Part shown: in pieces, positions 1 to 11,526 of the stretch
Position numbering within the stretch: position 1 is the stretch's first letter
Layout of the letters: every line of letters starts with the position of its first letter
Assembly: GCA_963377175.1 (NCBI GenBank)
Contig: CAUJNA010000491.1
Span: 1,046,572 to 1,110,571, forward strand
DNA: 64,000 bases
Direction of reading: 5' to 3'
Source of the DNA: Effrenium voratum
Lineage: Eukaryota > Sar > Dinophyceae > Suessiales > Symbiodiniaceae
Notes under the pieces: model-generated
The model's database searches: none
What the model was told of the DNA's origin: nothing
Seen by the model: the letters and a program-made list of their open reading frames with translations, nothing else
Made by a program: the position numbers and the translations under genes

Positions 1-1985
1 GCAAGGAAGGCGTTGCACGTGGAGTGCACCTGCTCTCCAATGTCCAATGCTGAGTTTGTAGTGGTTATGTAGCGGCTATTTCGTGGCCTTTGTGGTTCAA
101 TCAGTGGCTGTTTCGTCGCTGTAGGTCCCAGTTGCACTTCCCATCGACCGGATTGGCCAAAGTCCCTCCCGCCAACTAACATGGAACTGCAACAAGGCCC
201 TTTCCAAAAGGAAAGTAGTCTTTCTACAGGAGTCTGCGCACTTCCATGTTAGCTGGTGGGAGGGTAGATCTTTTTGCCTCGAAGTGAAGGAACCCTAGAC
301 ACCTTCAGGCAGACTTTCCCAGAGCCATAGGTTGACCCTAAAGAAAAGGGAGCCTGAGCTTGCACTCTCCTTTCTTCTCCTTCCGGGGAGCGCTCCTAAG
401 TGTGTGTGTGTGCGTGTGGAATTGCATTTTGGAGGGCTGTCTTTTTCTTCAAGTTGGTTTAAAGTGAAAAGAAACACGGGACATTTCTACTTTGGGGGTG
501 TCTCCCTACTGATTTCTCACATACCCATTTGGAGGTGTGCTTGCTTTGTGCTTTGTGGGATCTCCCCTGGTGCGGTGGCACCACTTCGGCTAGTCAACTC
601 GAGTTTCCAGTTCTCCTCGCAAGGGAAAATTGTAGAAATCAAAATTCAGGGGCCCACCCCTGGGTGGCAAAGTGAAACATGTCGATCCCAGAATCTACTG
701 GCTGGAGATTCCCCCAAAGTGCAGAGTACCCTGAGATGGGAGTCCGCCTATGAATCAATCAGGGGTTTGCTAATCCGGAGTTCGCATTGACTCTTTGCCC
801 TCCTTTACTGAAACCATGCGAAACCTTTCCCAGGCCAAATCAAGGCTGTGCCCTTTTGTCAGAAATTTGCCCCATCTGAACCTTGCCAAGATTCCATAAC
901 ACACTGGGACAAACCAAGCACGCCATAAGCCCTTTAAGAGTGCTTAGGGAAAATGACAATTGGCATGATACCAAAGTTGAACTCCAATCCCCGTCACCAA
1001 AATACCAGCCGGATTCCCTTGACTCACACAGAGTGGCAACCAAAACCCCAACGTTCCACAACCATGTCTAATCAGAAACATGTGTTACACTCTTCAGCGG
1101 GTTGTTAAAGGGAAAACCAAAGAACAACCGCACATCGGGATTTGGAGAACAAACACATAATGGCCATGGTGACCTGCTGCTCCTTTCTTGTTGGTACTTG
1201 AGCTCTTGTCCCTTCGGCGACACTTCACACAACATGCAGGATGCAAGTCTTGTCCACTTCCACTGTTCCCTTGTGAGCCCGCCCCCCCAATGCCACACCT
1301 CCTCCATAACAGAAAAACCGCTTAAACAGGTCCCCGCTCAACCTAGTCCGAAAACCCATAGATGACTCGAGAAAAGAACCCATGCATTGATCATACTTGT
1401 TGCCACACACATGCTCCCGAGAAGCAAAACAGAGGGGGCCCTTGTGAGTGAACTCAACCCCAACGGGTACGCAAGCAGTTGTTCATCTTGTCACTTCCTG
1501 AGTGGATTGGCCTGAACAAGCTTGATTTGTTTTATTGAGCACTCAAATGGTCGAAACCACAAAAGTATAAATTCCAGAGCCATAGCACAGGAAGTGAGTC
1601 TTTCCAAGGCTCGCATCTGCAGTTAGTCTCAGCTTTTCCCGAGTTTGAACTCCTGGGTGTTGACCAAAATGATTAAGAAACAAGGGCCAAAGTGTGATCT
1701 GGCAAAAAGCTGTCCACTTTGGTTGGATATATAAAGAAAAAACACCCCTCACTTTTAAAGATGACAGCCAAAGGTGGAGTCAGATTGACATCGTTGCCTC
1801 AGAACTTATCAGTCTACCTGGGGCCCGGCTCTCACCGAAGATGGAAATAAGCTTGTCTTAACATGAGGGGGCCACAGCACTTGGTGTCCCTTTTTATTTC
1901 TCCTTTAAATCAAGCCCGAAAGGGTTCCCCTGAAAAAGACACATCCAAATGTAGGGAGAAATCGCCGATGTTTTCCAAAGAGCCA
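1..1985. other. intron-like or intergenic DNA, no gene seen
   Basis: No stretch here has a convincing coding signature; the open frames are short and lack recognisable motifs. It contains one MITE-like inverted repeat at 164-264. The rest is unannotated dinoflagellate-type noncoding sequence. Confidence 0.5.
164..264. mobile_element. MITE-like element, family 1 (CCCTCCCACCAA termini)
   Basis: The 23-bp arms at 164-186 and 242-264 are inverted repeats with two mismatches, both beginning CCCTCCC and ending at CATGGAA. A second element with the same termini lies at 8164-8273, so this is a dispersed terminal-inverted-repeat family. It is too short to encode a transposase and would need one in trans. 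Confidence 0.7.
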
Positions 1986-1996
1986 GCCTCATGCAC

Positions 1997-2044
1997 ATCG
2001 CCGCAAAGAAAACCCTCCACCGCCGAGCTGTTGCCGCCGGCATC
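1997..2044 (-). CDS. RCC1-like repeat exon (partial repeat)
   Basis: On the minus strand an acceptor CCCTAG precedes an exon reading DAGGNSSAVEGFLCGDV, which matches the GGDSSAV-x-x-x-L-x-x-V half of the repeat family seen at 2740-2889. A GTGCAT donor may end it at 1996. It is the most downstream recognisable exon of the minus-strand RCC1-like gene. The match is over 15 residues only, and the conserved Asp is replaced by Asn. Confidence 0.5.
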
Positions 2045-2105
2045 CTAGGGCTTTGCCAATCTTCCCACACCTTCCTGTCAGCTTTGAATGACCGTGGTGG
2101 GAGGG

Positions 2106-2212
2106 TAAGCTGGCAAACACACACACACAAGCACGCAAACACAAAACGAACTCACACCGACAAACAGAGACACACAGAAAGACACAGAAACACGCAGAGA
2201 CAGACACACAAA
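2106..2212. repeat. CA-rich imperfect microsatellite
   Basis: Degenerate ACAC/GACA repeats with interspersed AAGC and GAAA. This composition creates spurious open frames on both strands. Confidence 0.7.
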
Positions 2213-2385
2213 TACATTTTGTGGGGGTGGCTTTTTGAGAGCATCTGCTTGGGGTGGTTTCAAAGGGAGACTCATTTGTCTGGGTGGCTTCCCCAACAGA
2301 AAGATAGATCCCACCCAAAGCAAACTCGCCACCCCAAAAAGGGTATCCTCCAAATCTCGAAACAACAAACAACATTGTCATGTAC

Positions 2386-2700
2386 ATAACAATCATATAT
2401 GCATTGGTTGATTCAATATGCGTAACAACATATGCATAGTATATGTATGGTATGTATGTGTACATATATATAATACGCGCGTATAAAATACATAGATATG
2501 CGACTCCCCCCCCACAAAAAAAAGGAGTTTACTTGTGTTGACATTTTAAGGATACATGTGACAGATGGACATGTATATATATATATATATATATATCATA
2601 TTCAGGAGCAACATATGTATAGTATATGTACATGTATACATATACATCTATATATACTCGTATGTCCGTGTGATAGATATATATATATATATATATACAC
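2386..2700. repeat. AT-rich stretch with TA microsatellites
   Basis: TA dinucleotide runs at about 2573-2597 and 2677-2697 lie in a CATA/TATG-rich tract. It is the most AT-rich part of the window and forms the intron side of the exon at 2740. Confidence 0.8.
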
Positions 2701-2739
2701 AGATAGATGCTGATGATACTGTTCTTTGGGACCCCGCAC

Positions 2740-2889
2740 CCTTGGCTCCTGCACGCCCCAGGTCACCACGGCTCCCTCGTCAGAGATGGCCGCGAAGGCG
2801 TTGTCCGTGGCACGGATGGCGCGGATGCGGCGCAGGTTGTGGGCCACGCAGCTGCTGTCCCCGCCGCGGTTGCGGTGGCCCCAGGTGAC
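2740..2889 (-). CDS. RCC1-like repeat exon (best preserved)
   Basis: The minus strand after an AG at 2890-2891 reads VTWGHRNRGGDSSCVAHNL, then the core NAFAAISDEGAVVTWG, and leaves the frame at a possible GTGCGG donor (2738-2739). This is a full repeat unit: a blade ending in VTWG, a GGDSS turn, a helical L-R-x-I segment, then AFAA-DG-VVTWG. Such repeats form beta-propellers in RCC1/HERC/UVR8-type proteins, which act as chromatin or ubiquitin-pathway scaffolds; the function of this gene is not shown. The GC content is much higher than in the flanks, as expected for a dinoflagellate exon. At least fifteen related exons lie upstream on the same strand. Confidence 0.8.
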
Positions 2890-2959
2890 CTCCATGGGAC
2901 GTTGAAAGGGTGGGGGGAGGGGAGGGGGACGGGGGAGGGGTGGTGTCTTAAAATGTGGG

Positions 2960-3135
2960 GTTTCTGTATCAATTGGCTGGTTGGTGGGTTGGTGGGTGGG
3001 TGGGTTGGTTGGTTGGTGGGTTGGTTGGTTGGGTGGGTTGGTTGGTCGGTTGGTGGGTTTGTCGATCCGTCGGTTGGTTTCTTGGTCGGTCGGGCGGTCG
3101 GTTGGTGGTCGGTGGGTTGGTCGTTCGGTCGGAGG
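2960..3135. repeat. GGTT/GGTGGG tandem repeat
   Basis: Imperfect TTGG/GGTGGG/GGTC repeats. Long frames on either strand (PTNPPT or VGGWVG type) are repeat artefacts. Confidence 0.85.
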
Positions 3136-3974
3136 GCTCTGAATCAATCTCCGGGGAGTTTTGCCAGCTGGCCTTGGCTCAGGAAAATCTCAGGAACATC
3201 TGAGGAGCATTGACTTGTCCTTCGGAGCGGGGTGGACCTTTTGACACCTTTCTTGGGCAAAGAGCTTGGGACGAGTGTGCAAACCATCAAACAGCGCAGC
3301 ACCAAAATCAATGCAAAACCCATACGCATGATGCCTTGAATTCCGTTCCTCTCTCCAACGTGCAAGCTGACTGTCTTCTCCAAATCCCTGGAATATCAGA
3401 GATTTCGTCAAACTGTTTCTCCTACCAATGGATCTGGAAATCAACAGGGATCCAATAGAACCATTCCCACAGGAAAGAAGGGAGGCCCTGTCTATTCGTC
3501 AATTTTGAAGGGAGGCCAAACCGCAAAGTTTCCCGTGGGCAAATGAAGGCTCCCCAAATAGTGTCTAGAAACCATGTGACAGGCCCTCAAAGCCACCCGC
3601 TCAGTTGACGATCTGGCCAGAAAAAGTGACTAAACTCTTTGGTCACTGTTCCTACAAGGATGAAGGCTCCTAGCAACAACAAACCCTTTCGCTACTTCAA
3701 GCATGGGAGTCCGCAATTCTCGATCTTAATTCAGTCATGCGAAAATTCAACCATCGTAATCCAGAATTCACCTTCCAACAGAGAGTCTGCCAGCTCAACA
3801 AGTGAGTCATAATCAAAAACTGTTCCCAACATGGCAAACCCAAAACCTTGTCAAGGAATGTACCTTACTAACCTTGGACTACCAGGGTGTTGCTTGTGGC
3901 CGAAGTGAGAAGAAATGAAACTCAGAAGCCACTTGCCATGGAAAACCGGAGAGACTCCGTGGAATCCAGAGCTC
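3136..3974. other. probable intron
   Basis: Lies between two minus-strand RCC1-like exons. I see no coding signature, RNA or clear repeat in it. Confidence 0.45.
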
Positions 3975-3975
3975 G

Positions 3976-4053
3976 AGAGTTCTGCCAAGTCGCCACTGAG
4001 CCGTCAGCTCTCAGGGCGGCAAAGGCGAGGCACGTGCTCCAGACATGCCGCAC
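3976..4053 (-). CDS. RCC1-like repeat exon
   Basis: After the acceptor CTGCCAG the minus strand reads VRHVWSTCLAFAALRADG followed by SVATWQ. The AFAALRADGSVATW core is canonical, except that the Gly after Trp is Gln, suggesting either exon end at TGG or decay. The 3' boundary is uncertain. Confidence 0.7.
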
Positions 4054-5742
4054 CTGGCAGAGCATGCCAGGAGTCGAAGCCGCTTTCGTTTAAGCAGGGT
4101 TTCAGAAGCCCCCAACCACAGAGAAGAGCTACGAGGGCACTAAATAGCAACAACATGTTTGCTCCAGACCCCTGGAAGCAATGCTCGGGATGAAGTTCCC
4201 GTCCGGTCACCGGTTCTCTTGTTGTGCTGGCGCCCTTTGTGGCGTTCAGGGAAAGGACGAACTTTAGCCCCCCCCCCCCCCCGACCCAGCAAGGTTCTCC
4301 GAACCTCTTTGAAGAATCTCATGCTTTTCATGCGAGGAGGGGGCCGCCCCGGGCTGCCCCGGGTTTTTTCAAACAGTTTGCCCCATGTTCTCACATGTTC
4401 ATTTCTTTGCATATACATATGTGTATATATCGGATGAGCAACTAAGTGTGGCCCGCATAGGACCTCCAGCAGACCTGGTAGCTTGCGAAGGGACGCTAAG
4501 TCGAGTGAAGCTCTGAAAGAGGGGACTGGACGAAAATTGCCCAAACCATGGGGGCACTTTTAGATGCCTGGGGCCAAGTCTCGACTGCGAATAGCCCAAA
4601 CAAGGGGGCCGAGGCGAAGGCGATGTTTGGTTGATTCGCTTTGGGTTCCTTTCTTTGCCAGAGTTGCCGTCTGAGAGCCTTGGCTGCTGACAGTTGGGGA
4701 CCACAAATGATGAGGTTTTGTGGCTTTTCTAGCGTTTTCAAATTTCCACGGGAGAGAAAAGGGACCCCTTTCTTTGGTGGCTTCCAATAAAAACCCTCCA
4801 AGCAAAAAAGGAAACCCACAGGTCTGGGGCTATGAGGTGAGGCCGACTTGGGAGCCTCGAGTACCTTCGCCCGAGTGGATCGTCCAAGCAAATCTACTCC
4901 CCTATAAAGCAACGGAAGGAGCTCAATTAGGGGCTCCGAGCCCCGAAACGGAGTTTCCTCTAGACAAGGTGGGTTAATTTTTGGTTCGGGGGATAAGACT
5001 AGTTGTTCAACCACTAAAACCGTCGCAAGTTTCAGGTCTAACACCCCATGGTGAGAAACCGACCACCCACCCGGCATGCCTGCGACAGCTGGTTCCTAAG
5101 AGCGGTGTTGTCCAAATCCTCAGTTGCCCCCAAGAATCTACCAGAAGTCACCGGATTTCCCCAAGTCAAACGTTGATCAATTTCCCGGTGGCCTCCATTC
5201 AAACGATCGCCACTTTCGGAGGTTCCAAAAAGAGAAATGGAGGAACCCCTGTCTACACTCGCCAAAATTCCATCAACAGTACGCTCTGCCTGGCATTCCA
5301 AGCAACAGTGAAAGAATGATAGGAGCTTGATACAAAGTCTAAACACACATGTTCCTATCCTCGGAATCCAGGCAGGCTTACCGTCCAAAACATGGAAGTG
5401 AAGGGGGGTTTGTGCACCAAGCCATGTTCACACTAAAAAGCTCCCAAACCACTAAACTGGTCCACACCCAAGTGATCAAAAAGCCAAAAGTGCATGAACT
5501 CCGGGAGTGAGTCTTTCCAAAGCACGCAGCTCCAGTCGAGTCTGCCCAGAGCATACTGGTCTAGTGCAAACTGTTGACTCTTGACTAACAGAAATGAAGC
5601 AAAAACCCGGCCCAGGTGCTTTGATGATTTTTGCAAGACGGAGTTTGCCACTATGGCCCAAACCCAAGCACACAAAACGCCCACCTCAGGGAGTAAAGGA
5701 GTGAGCCATCCAAGTCCCAAGGCCAAGGCTCTAAGTAGTGAC
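4054..5742. other. probable intron
   Basis: Noncoding-looking sequence with poly-C (4268-4282) and no recognised repeat family member. Sits between RCC1-like exons. Confidence 0.4.
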
Positions 5743-5791
5743 CGCCCCAGGTCACCACTGATCCATCTCGCCTGACCGCAGCAAAGGACAC
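5743..5791 (-). CDS. RCC1-like repeat exon (short)
   Basis: Acceptor GCGCTGAG, then VSFAAVRRDGSVVTWG on the minus strand, then a possible GTCACT donor. It covers only the AFAA-DG-VVTWG half of a repeat, complementary to the GGDSS-type half exons such as 6031-6069. Confidence 0.7.
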
Positions 5792-6030
5792 CTCAGCGCT
5801 TGTCTTTGGCCAGGGCCGCGGGAAAGCAACTGGATGGCTCGCCTTTTCTGGAGCTTGTTGCCAGCTTGTTCGGGTGGTTTTCAAGGGAAACCAAGAGGAC
5901 ACCGAAGCCATTTCGGGGTTTCCCAAAAGAAACAAGACATACTCAGCTGGGTACGGGGCAGATTGAAAACAAGAAACAGCGTTTCCCTTTTTTCTGACGG
6001 TTCCATAGACCCAGCCTCGTTCCCGTAAAC

Positions 6031-6069
6031 CTCCACCACGTCGCGAAGGCTGTCCTCCGTGGATGCCCC
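6031..6069 (-). CDS. RCC1-like half-repeat exon
   Basis: Acceptor GAGCCAG, then GASTEDSLRDVVE on the minus strand with a GTTTAC donor. It corresponds to the SSAV-x-x-x-LR-x-V half of the unit. Being adjacent to, and upstream of, the exon at 5743-5791, the two together rebuild one repeat. Confidence 0.5.
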
Positions 6070-6110
6070 CTGGCTCAGCTCTTGGCCGCGGTAAAATTTG
6101 CTTGGCATTT

Positions 6111-6209
6111 CCCTCCATTTGCTTAAGTCCCTTGAAGAAAAAAAGTCCAGTAGTGATAGATTCCCTTTAAAACCAACAGGGGAAAAAATATTATTAACCA
6201 AATGGAAGT
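6111..6209. mobile_element. MITE-like element, family 3
   Basis: Contains the family core GTAGTGATAGATTCCCTTTAA and short CCATTTG/CAAATGG inverted ends. Copies at 7310-7418 and 7780-7891 share the same core and ends, and a degenerate copy lies near 61050-61140. Confidence 0.6.
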
Positions 6210-7121
6210 GTCCATTTGAAACAATCCCTAGATGACCCACCAAAAAGACCAGACCTGAAAAAAGGGCACCTGTAGAAACTCGGGATGCTTGGGATTATTT
6301 GGCCAAGTGGAACGATGGGAACATCGCGCATGTGACTTGCAAGCATGAAGGAAATTGCACACCCTCTACCTCTCTCTCAAGCCAATTGGGATGGTCTTTC
6401 TGGTGTTGCTGGTGCTGCTGTTGTTTGGGGGATGTTAATCTTTTTGTGTTGTTCAAAAGCTTGAAATCCCGGTTTCCCGTCACACTGAAGACAAAGCTCC
6501 CTCAATTTCCGCCAGTACCCCGCGTCACTCAAAGAAATATCGCTTTGACTTCGTCCACAAGGTGATGTTTAAAAGCACGAGCGGGATTTCTGTGGCCCAA
6601 AGCTTTCGAAATGCACAAGTGCCATCCGTTGGTCTGTGGCAAAACTGTTCATGTCCAGCTCAGTGGGCTGCCTACTCAGCCCGGATACAAAAACCGCGTC
6701 TCCTGTTGGTTGGCCCGAAGCCAGGAGTAAGGTACCCACAATCTTGCCAGCTCTACTATGGACCCTGAAAAAGCAGTCAACCCCAGGTCCCCTTGGGCCA
6801 AACTTGCACCTCGCAGCAAGTAGTTGATTTTTGTTTGCTGGCAAGGGGGAATGACACGGAGCGAAAAGTTGATTTCTTAGCTAAGTCTGGCAATGTTTGT
6901 GTCAACTTTTTTGGGTAAGTGCCATACCTCACAACATGGTTTCCACTGTCCAGTGGCGAACGACGGGCTTTCCGCCATGTGCTTCCCAGTTTGTTCATTT
7001 TTGGGAACCTTGGACTTTGTTGACTTGAGCCCTTCAACAGTTGGAACTCCGTGGGTTCTCCCATGAAATGGGGCTCCAAAGAAGGGACCTTGAGGGACCG
7101 AGCTCATCATCCCAAGTCCTC

Positions 7122-7169
7122 CACGTGGGAGGCGTCCCCTCCGCTGGCGCCGTCCCCCCAGCAAAGCAC
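7122..7169 (-). CDS. RCC1-like repeat exon
   Basis: Acceptor CGCCAG, then VLCWGDGASGGDASHVEDLG on the minus strand. This is a blade-end plus GGD-x-S-x-V turn (VTWG replaced by VLCWG). The frame meets a stop soon after, so a donor near 7120 is expected (GTGGAG or a GA donor). Confidence 0.7.
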
Positions 7170-7309
7170 CTGGCGGCCACCGATTACCGGACTCAGTCGC
7201 CCGTTTGGGACCCACAGAAAGGTTAACTTTGCGAGGCCACGACGGAAAAATAGGCCAACAAAGGGAAAGCCAAAACATCAAAAGGTGGGTTTTGGGCACC
7301 TGATTGAGT

Positions 7310-7418
7310 CTTCCATTTGCGCATGTCTCCTGGCAAAAAAAGAAGTATATGTCCACTAGTGATAGATTCCCCTTAAAACCAAAAATGGGAATAAAACACA
7401 TTCTTCAGCAAATGCAAG
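7310..7418. mobile_element. MITE-like element, family 3
   Basis: Ends CTTCCATTTGC and GCAAATGCAAG are near-perfect inverted repeats; the internal core is shared with 6111-6209 and 7780-7891. Confidence 0.7.
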
Positions 7419-7779
7419 ACTTTGAAGGGAAGTTGAAGCAAAAGCGACTTAGGAAAACCAAGCAATTGGGAGTTCGAAGATAAATTACACTGGGCACACA
7501 TGCTGCAAACCATCTGCAAAAACAGCGCTTGGAGACTTGGGGCCCTTTGATACATGTTTCGGGAAGGTAAGCAAATCGAATCCGTCACCCCCCATAGCCT
7601 TACCCGCCTGGTTTCGTATGTAAACGGACTTTGCATGCGTTTGATTGACCAACATCCAAAATAGCTTTAAGCTGCATTTGCTTTTACCATTGTTTTTCCA
7701 ATCACCAAGCCCAACACCTACAATGAGAAGCAGCAACTGCAACATCTGATATAAGAATCAGATCCCCACGTAAAAGCAA

Positions 7780-7891
7780 CTTTCATTTGCTTAAGCCCCC
7801 TGAAAAGCAAAACACAATAGGTCCAGTAGTGATAGATTCCCTTTGAAGCCAAAAAAGGGTAAATTCAAACATATTATTCAGCAAATGGAAG
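7780..7891. mobile_element. MITE-like element, family 3
   Basis: Ends CTTTCATTTGC and GCAAATGGAAG bracket the shared core. It lies about 40 bp from an RCC1-like exon (7932), so the insertion is intronic. Confidence 0.7.
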
Positions 7892-7931
7892 ACACTCCTC
7901 ATGGCTTTCCGAACCCTTTTGGAAAACAAAC

Positions 7932-8028
7932 CTCTGGCTCGCGTCGTCCCGTCGCCCGGAGGCGCCTGGCCCTCGGTGGTGAGGGCTGCAAAGGCTGAGG
8001 AGGTACAGAAAACACGGCGCACGCGGAC
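7932..8028 (-). CDS. RCC1-like repeat exon
   Basis: Acceptor TTTCGTGAG, then VRVRRVFCTSSAFAALTTEG and a GC-rich tail QAPPGDGTTRAR, then a GTTTGT donor. The V-x-x-V-x-x-S-x-AFAAL-x-x-G order is the standard helix-to-blade transition. The tail after EG departs from VVTWG. Confidence 0.65.
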
Positions 8029-8163
8029 CTCACGAAAGCAGGAATGGCTGGTATCTAGGGGTTGATATATTTTCCCTGGGTTTCCGGAGGTTTTCTAGAA
8101 AGAAGGATCCCTGGAAAGAATGGGGAAAGTACCCCTAGAATGCTGAGCCGCACAAAGCCTCTG

Positions 8164-8273
8164 CCCTCCCACCAATTCACATGGAACCTGACGTTTGGGG
8201 GGGGGTTCCTGGTTTGGACCAGTGTCCTTTTTAAACGACCCCCTGTCAGGTTCCATGTTGATTGGTGGGAGGG
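8164..8273. mobile_element. MITE-like element, family 1
   Basis: Arms 8164-8192 and 8245-8273 form a 29-bp inverted repeat with two mismatches, beginning CCCTCCCACCAAT and ending ACCTGAC. Half copies of the same terminus occur at 16953-16974 and 20098-20122. Confidence 0.8.
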
Positions 8274-8424
8274 TATATGGGTGTGTCTGGTTTTTTAGGG
8301 GACCTCAACAAAAGAGTGCTGTTCCTCTTTTCCTCTTGGTGTGTCCCCTGTAAAACCGCCAAAAAAAAACTACCCTAGAAAAAAGAGACATCCCAAATAG
8401 CCATGTTTTACAAACCAAGATCTT

Positions 8425-8525
8425 GTAATGAGCTTCTTGTTCGTGTGGTGGTTTCCCAATTGCCCTCTACAAGAACCATGGTTTCAAATCCGCAAATTGC
8501 CAGTCCGAACCACAAATGAAGGTTT
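8425..8525 (+). mobile_element. tRNA-like SINE copy
   Basis: GTGGTGGTTTCC...CCCTCTACAAGAACCATGGTTTCAAATCCG resembles the copies at 11527-11622 and 57520-57645, and includes a B-box-like GGTTTCAAATCC. Degenerate. Confidence 0.5.
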
Positions 8526-9226
8526 TACCAGAATCAGAACCTGGCACCAAAGGGGGTCTACGTCTACCCCAATTGTGAAGAGTCAAAAGGGCGGCACCTG
8601 TCTATGGCTAGAACAGTCACCCTTAGCCGGATGATTCTGGCTTTGGCATCCCCACCCAGGTAGATTGACAACGAAAAGTGTTGGATGAGACTCAAACGAT
8701 ATTCTGACGTCCCAACGAGTGTTTTGTTTTACCAGACTCCCCACTCAAGGAGACCACAATTCAGGGCATGAGTTTATGTGCCCCAGTCTCATTCTCGACT
8801 CCAGGCAGGCCAGCAGGAGGGAGGAAACCGAAGCTCACTGGCTCGAAAATCATGGCTCGGTGAATGGATTCAAAAAGCCCCGCACCCAGTTGGGTTTTCC
8901 TTTGTTTTGCCCTCACGTAATGCGTCAAAACAGGGGGATCCCCCCCAAAAGTTAGGTGTACATTTTAGGGTAGGCCAAATAGGAATTTAAGACTGCAGAT
9001 ATTTTTTTCTTGGTTGCTTTCTGCTCCCCCGCTAAAAGTTTGACTTTTAGTGGTTTAATGGGGAAAACTCGTTAGTTGGCAAACAGTTAAAGTCCTACCA
9101 TCCCTTGGCAAAATGCACCACAGCTTGCACCGCACATGGCCAAGCGCTCGCCGAGGCCACCGCGATCCGGCTTTGAGTGGGGGGGGAGAAGCGCTGTGGA
9201 GGCCCTGGATGTTTGCTTTTGGACAA

Positions 9227-9338
9227 ACTCAGTTGTTCAGTGACCCTGGAAAAAAGGGAACCCTTTTTGGGGAAGACAATTTTTAGTGGGGCAGCCACCA
9301 AGAAAGGGAAAATAATTGGTGCCACTGAACAACTGAGT
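9227..9338. mobile_element. single MITE-like hairpin element
   Basis: Perfect 16-bp inverted ends ACTCAGTTGTTCAGTG / CACTGAACAACTGAGT at 9227-9242 and 9323-9338. No second copy was recognised in the window. Confidence 0.65.
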
Positions 9339-9399
9339 AAATGTCTGAATATCCCACAAATTATGTGAAACAAACAGGCCTCCACAACGTCCCTTCCAG

Positions 9400-9514
9400 G
9401 ATCTTTCTCGAGGCGCGTCCAACTTTCCGATCAGGTCGAAGGTGGCGGTGGAGATCGCGCTGCCCCAGCAAAGCAGCGACCCGCTGCGGGTGATGGCGGC
9501 GAAGGCGTACTTGC
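9400..9514 (-). CDS. RCC1-like repeat exon
   Basis: Acceptor GTCTGGAG, then KYAFAAITRSGSLLCWG followed by SAISTATFDLIGKLD on the minus strand. The AFAAI-x-x-x-G-S-L-x-x-WG core is clear, while the following GGDSS turn is replaced by SAIST. The 3' boundary is uncertain. Confidence 0.7.
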
Positions 9515-9567
9515 CTCCAGACTGTTTGGTGACGTGTGGCGAAATGGAACGCCACAAAAAGTTGCCC

Positions 9568-9642
9568 CGGTTATGCGGTATCTTCAGTGAACAACAATCA
9601 CGGCCCAGTTGCCCAGTGACACCTGGTAGAAGGGATCCTATG
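9568..9642. repeat. dispersed repeat, copy 1
   Basis: About 75 bp beginning TATGCGGTATCTTCAGTGAAC and ending GAAGGGATCC recur at 14817-14885 in the same orientation. Type of element unknown. Confidence 0.6.
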
Positions 9643-9753
9643 CTAGGTCCTCCAGTAGAGAGGTTAGAATGAGGGTACCAACTTTTCATTAGTCTATTTT
9701 AGTAGGGGAACCCCCCCCTAAAACAGGGTAAAAGGGCACTACTAAGAACCTAG
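9643..9753. mobile_element. MITE-like element, family 2 (CTAGGTCC termini)
   Basis: Starts CTAGGTCCTCCAGTAGAG, carries the conserved TAGTCTATTTTAG segment and ends in CCTAG. Three more copies lie at 19317-19425, 19530-19634 and 53502-53606. The termini place AG|GT at one end and CTAG at the other. Confidence 0.7.
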
Positions 9754-10202
9754 GAACTTTGGAGTCCGACAAACAAGGTGGTTTCCCTGTTGGCCCTCAA
9801 ACCAACAGGGTGCAAAGTTCGCAGCTTTTTGCATTGGTGGGTGGCTTGGACAGTTAAACATAGGGATTTGGACCCACAAAAGGTGGACGCGGAACCCAAG
9901 TTGCTTACTTGCTCAAAGGACCGAACAAAAAGAAAAAGCAACATTTCCAGATCTTGGACCAAATAGACCAGGCATTGGAAGCCAGAAGGATGAACAATCG
10001 GCGTTGGGCAAGCAAAATTGACAACTTGTGCTGTCTTTGGCCACCAAAAACATATCACCATGCAACAATGAGGCCTGACACAAATCTCAAATTCACCATC
10101 TGAAATTGGTACCCTATTCCAAGACCGACCCATACACTCTGCAGGAAGGGAGGTGTTGCCCCACCCCGGCGCAACTGACACAGCCGGCAAGTGGGCAAGT
10201 GG

Positions 10203-10266
10203 CATGCGAAGATCTCTGCGACATCGCCGCGCGCCAACTCGTCAGCGACCTCTTTGGCATCGCCAC
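10203..10266 (-). CDS. RCC1-like half-repeat exon
   Basis: Acceptor CCCTAG, then GGDAKEVADELARGDVAEIF and A-C-H on the minus strand. It is the GGD-x-x-x-V-x-x-x-L-x-x-x-V-x-x-I-x-A half of the unit, with AEIFA in place of QQIQA. Confidence 0.6.
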
Positions 10267-10929
10267 CTAGGGAAAGGTGAGCATCCTCCAATGTTCAAAC
10301 CGGACTATAAAGCCCTGACCCGGCCCCCTGGAATACAGGAATCCCCACTTAATAAGGGACCCCATGACTAACAACTGGGGGTTTATTAAGCAGGGGTCGA
10401 CATTACCAAGAAACATGAAAGTCGAAAGGGACACTTTTCAAGAGGACTGTAGTCTTCCAAAACCCTCCTGTCAGAGTTCCATGATGGCTGGACAGCTTAT
10501 CATCTTGATGTTCCACTCTTTGTTCTTTGCTTCACCGAGACATGCTTAGACATGTGTTAGGTGCGGAGTCCCCAAACACAGCTCTGCTACTTTCAGTTAT
10601 CACTAAAAACTGATGGGTTTGTTCCTCCCCTTCACTCCATAAAGAAGCATGTGAACCCATCGAGCCCACTTCCTGAGGAAAACGCGGGGGTGCCCTCCGA
10701 GAAATGTATGAAGCGCGCTTGTCTCAGGGGCCTGCACCCACCTTCCATACATTTGAATGTGTCTTTTTTGGAGCTCATGTTTTTGTGGTGAAAGCCGATT
10801 GGAACGCCATTCTCTTTGGGGGGGTCGCCTAAAAAATGACACACACACACACCTCTTTATTTATGCCTTGGGAGGATTTGGGAGGTAGACATCCCCTCGA
10901 AGTTGGGGTTCCAGCCACACCTCAAAACT

Positions 10930-10996
10930 GGCCTCCAGAGGAGTCGCCCCAGGCGGTCACTGACCCGTCGGCGCTGAGGGCGGCAAAGGCACAGTC
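10930..10996 (-). CDS. RCC1-like repeat exon
   Basis: Acceptor TGCCTAG, then DCAFAALSADGSVTAWGDSS and G-G on the minus strand. A clean AFAAL-x-ADGSV-x-x-WGD-x-x-GG core with VTAWG for VVTWG. The frame reaches a stop after GGQF, so the exon must end near 10930. Confidence 0.8.
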
Positions 10997-11526
10997 CTAG
11001 GCACGGTCACCGGGCAGCAGGACCTGAACAGAACTTGGTGCGATGAGTAGGGAATGTGGTTGAATGAACCGGGCAGCCTTGGTGAGGAAGCCTAAATGGA
11101 GCACCTCACGTGCAGGGCTTACTTTGTTTCAGACATGGCCGACATGGCCGGTCTGATGGTTTAACTTTTCCAGATGGTGTTTGTTTTTCGGTTGCCTAGG
11201 AGGAAGGGGATTCCCTAAACCACCAGTTGGATGTGTTTTTTTTTGGGCCATTCCAACTCATCCCCTGCTGAGCACCAGCAAGTCAACAAACCAACCAGGA
11301 AGAATCAAGAACAACCAACCAACCGATGGACCGTCCGACCGACCGTTGGCACCATCTATGAATCTGATAGACCTATTGCAACTTGAGATTCTGGACCCAT
11401 GCCCTTGCAAACCCGTAAGATCCCGTAAGGCTCCTTGGATCAAGCAACCAGCATGCAACCTCCACTGCACAAATCTCAGACCAATGAGGACTCATTAAAA
11501 ATCCCGAATGATCAGCTTCCCCCTAT